Positions 63,577 to 64,000 of a DNA stretch of 64,000 bases are shown piece by piece; the stretch's first letter is position 1; the number at the start of each line of letters is the position of its first letter. This stretch comes from Alphaproteobacteria bacterium (GTDB lineage Bacteria > Pseudomonadota > Alphaproteobacteria > Rhodospirillales > Rhodospirillaceae), in NCBI GenBank assembly GCA_012103295.1, contig WLXB01000002.1, positions 41,371-105,370 on the forward strand. The letters are read 5' to 3'. The translations under genes were made by a program, and so were the position numbers. The notes under the pieces were generated by a model, which made no database searches, had not been told where the DNA came from, and saw only the letters and a program-made list of their open reading frames with translations.

Positions 63577-64000
63577 ATGACTGTTCTGGTGACAGGAGCG
63601 GCCGGCTTTATCGGCTTTCACACGGCGCGGCGCTTATTGGCCGACGGCGAAACTATTGTCGGCATCGACAATTTCCATGCCTATTACGATGTCGCGTTAA
63701 AAGAATCCCGGTGGTCGATTCTGAAAGAGTCTGAGCAGTTCCGTGGTGAGCGTCTCGACATCGCAGACCGCGCCGGACTCGAAACCCTTTTCGATGAAAT
63801 CAAGCCAAGCCGCGTGGTCCATGTCGCCGCCCAGGCCGGTGTCCGCCATGGTGTCGATCATCCCCATGATTATGCAAACGCGAACTTGGTTGGAATGCTT
63901 AATGTTCTAGAGGGGTGCCGACAATGCCATGTCGAGCATTTGGTTTACGCCTCAACAAGCTCCGTCTATGGCGCCAACCAAGCGATGCCATTTTCTGAAC
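63577..64000 (+). CDS. NAD-dependent sugar epimerase, UDP-glucuronate 4-epimerase-like, truncated by the window end
   Basis: The first 141 codons of an extended SDR. The Rossmann motif MTVLVTGAAGFIGFHTARRL is at the start. The segment GIDNFHAYYDVALKESRW and the later VHVAAQAGVRHGVDHP and YASTSSVYGANQ match UDP-glucuronate 4-epimerases of capsule and LPS loci (WcaG/Cap1J type). ATGs at 63535 and 63553 are in frame upstream, so the start is uncertain; 63577 matches the family start best but has no clear ribosome site. The 3' end lies beyond the window. Confidence 0.82.
   Translation, partial: MTVLVTGAAGFIGFHTARRLLADGETIVGIDNFHAYYDVALKESRWSILKESEQFRGERLDIADRAGLETLFDEIKPSRVVHVAAQAGVRHGVDHPHDYANANLVGMLNVLEGCRQCHVEHLVYASTSSVYGANQAMPFSE

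Overview
The window looks like chromosomal DNA of an alphaproteobacterium, most like the Rhodospirillales and their marine relatives. The evidence is the conserved block dnaN-dnaA-rpsT-enoyl-CoA hydratase-mutM-ubiE-ubiB-coaBC-dut, ubiquinone rather than menaquinone biosynthesis, a DUF1674/SDHAF4 gene, moderately high GC and frequent GTG starts. There are no transposases, phage genes, CRISPR arrays or rRNA genes, and one tRNA, tRNA-Ala(CGC). The assignment rests on gene content and order, not on a phylogeny.

Layout. Bases 1-5400 (minus strand) hold replication initiation (partial dnaN, dnaA), rpsT, a crotonase, mutM and a small secreted protein. Bases 5500-10500 (plus) hold ubiE, ubiB, coaBC, dut and a MoeB/ThiF-type E1-like enzyme. 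Bases 10500-22800 carry an OmpA-type lipoprotein, rlmN, a three-gene DUF2207/LemA/DUF2207 envelope cluster, argG, an enoyl-CoA isomerase-like gene, an FkbM methyltransferase, folD, yggT and a beta-propeller lipoprotein. After the tRNA come a lipoprotein and an MFS exporter.

Bases 25060-34295 are a long co-directional minus-strand run: hisH2, hisF2, a CysE-like acetyltransferase, a secreted tandem glyoxalase-fold protein, an orphan TRAP receptor (DctP), an oligopeptide-type ABC binding protein, a small methyltransferase, two ABC permeases and a TauD-type dioxygenase. No ABC ATPase and no TRAP membrane subunits are present. The partner of hisH2/hisF2, a WbuX/WbpG N-acetyl sugar amidotransferase, lies 2.5 kb away at 36.7-37.9 kb, beyond a subtilisin-like protease on the opposite strand.

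Bases 38000-49300 are rich in surface-glycan functions: a GT2 glycosyltransferase, an asparagine synthetase-type amidotransferase, two SAM methyltransferases, a YbhN-like membrane protein, a GT4 glycosyltransferase and a LegB-like 4,6-dehydratase. Also present are a GNAT enzyme, a tyrosine phosphatase and a duplicated alpha/beta hydrolase. Bases 49300-56700 hold rsmB, a secreted Rossmann protein, two more unusual alpha/beta hydrolases, a fumarate-reductase-like flavoprotein, two tiny genes (PLDc_N and SDHAF4) and a TPR protein. Bases 56660-64000 hold GNAT-acs, Rieske, YciI and propeller genes, then manC, gpsA and the start of a UDP-glucuronate epimerase-like gene.

The observations most worth a second look are these: (1) four alpha/beta-hydrolase domains in three genes, three of which have His in place of Ser at the nucleophile elbow, one of them fused to a homologous domain that keeps Ser; (2) a sugar-amidation trio split by a protease gene, with a HisF lacking the catalytic Asp11; (3) a transport operon with receptors from two transporter classes but no energising subunits; (4) a perfect 10-bp hairpin ending 4 nt before the dnaA start codon.
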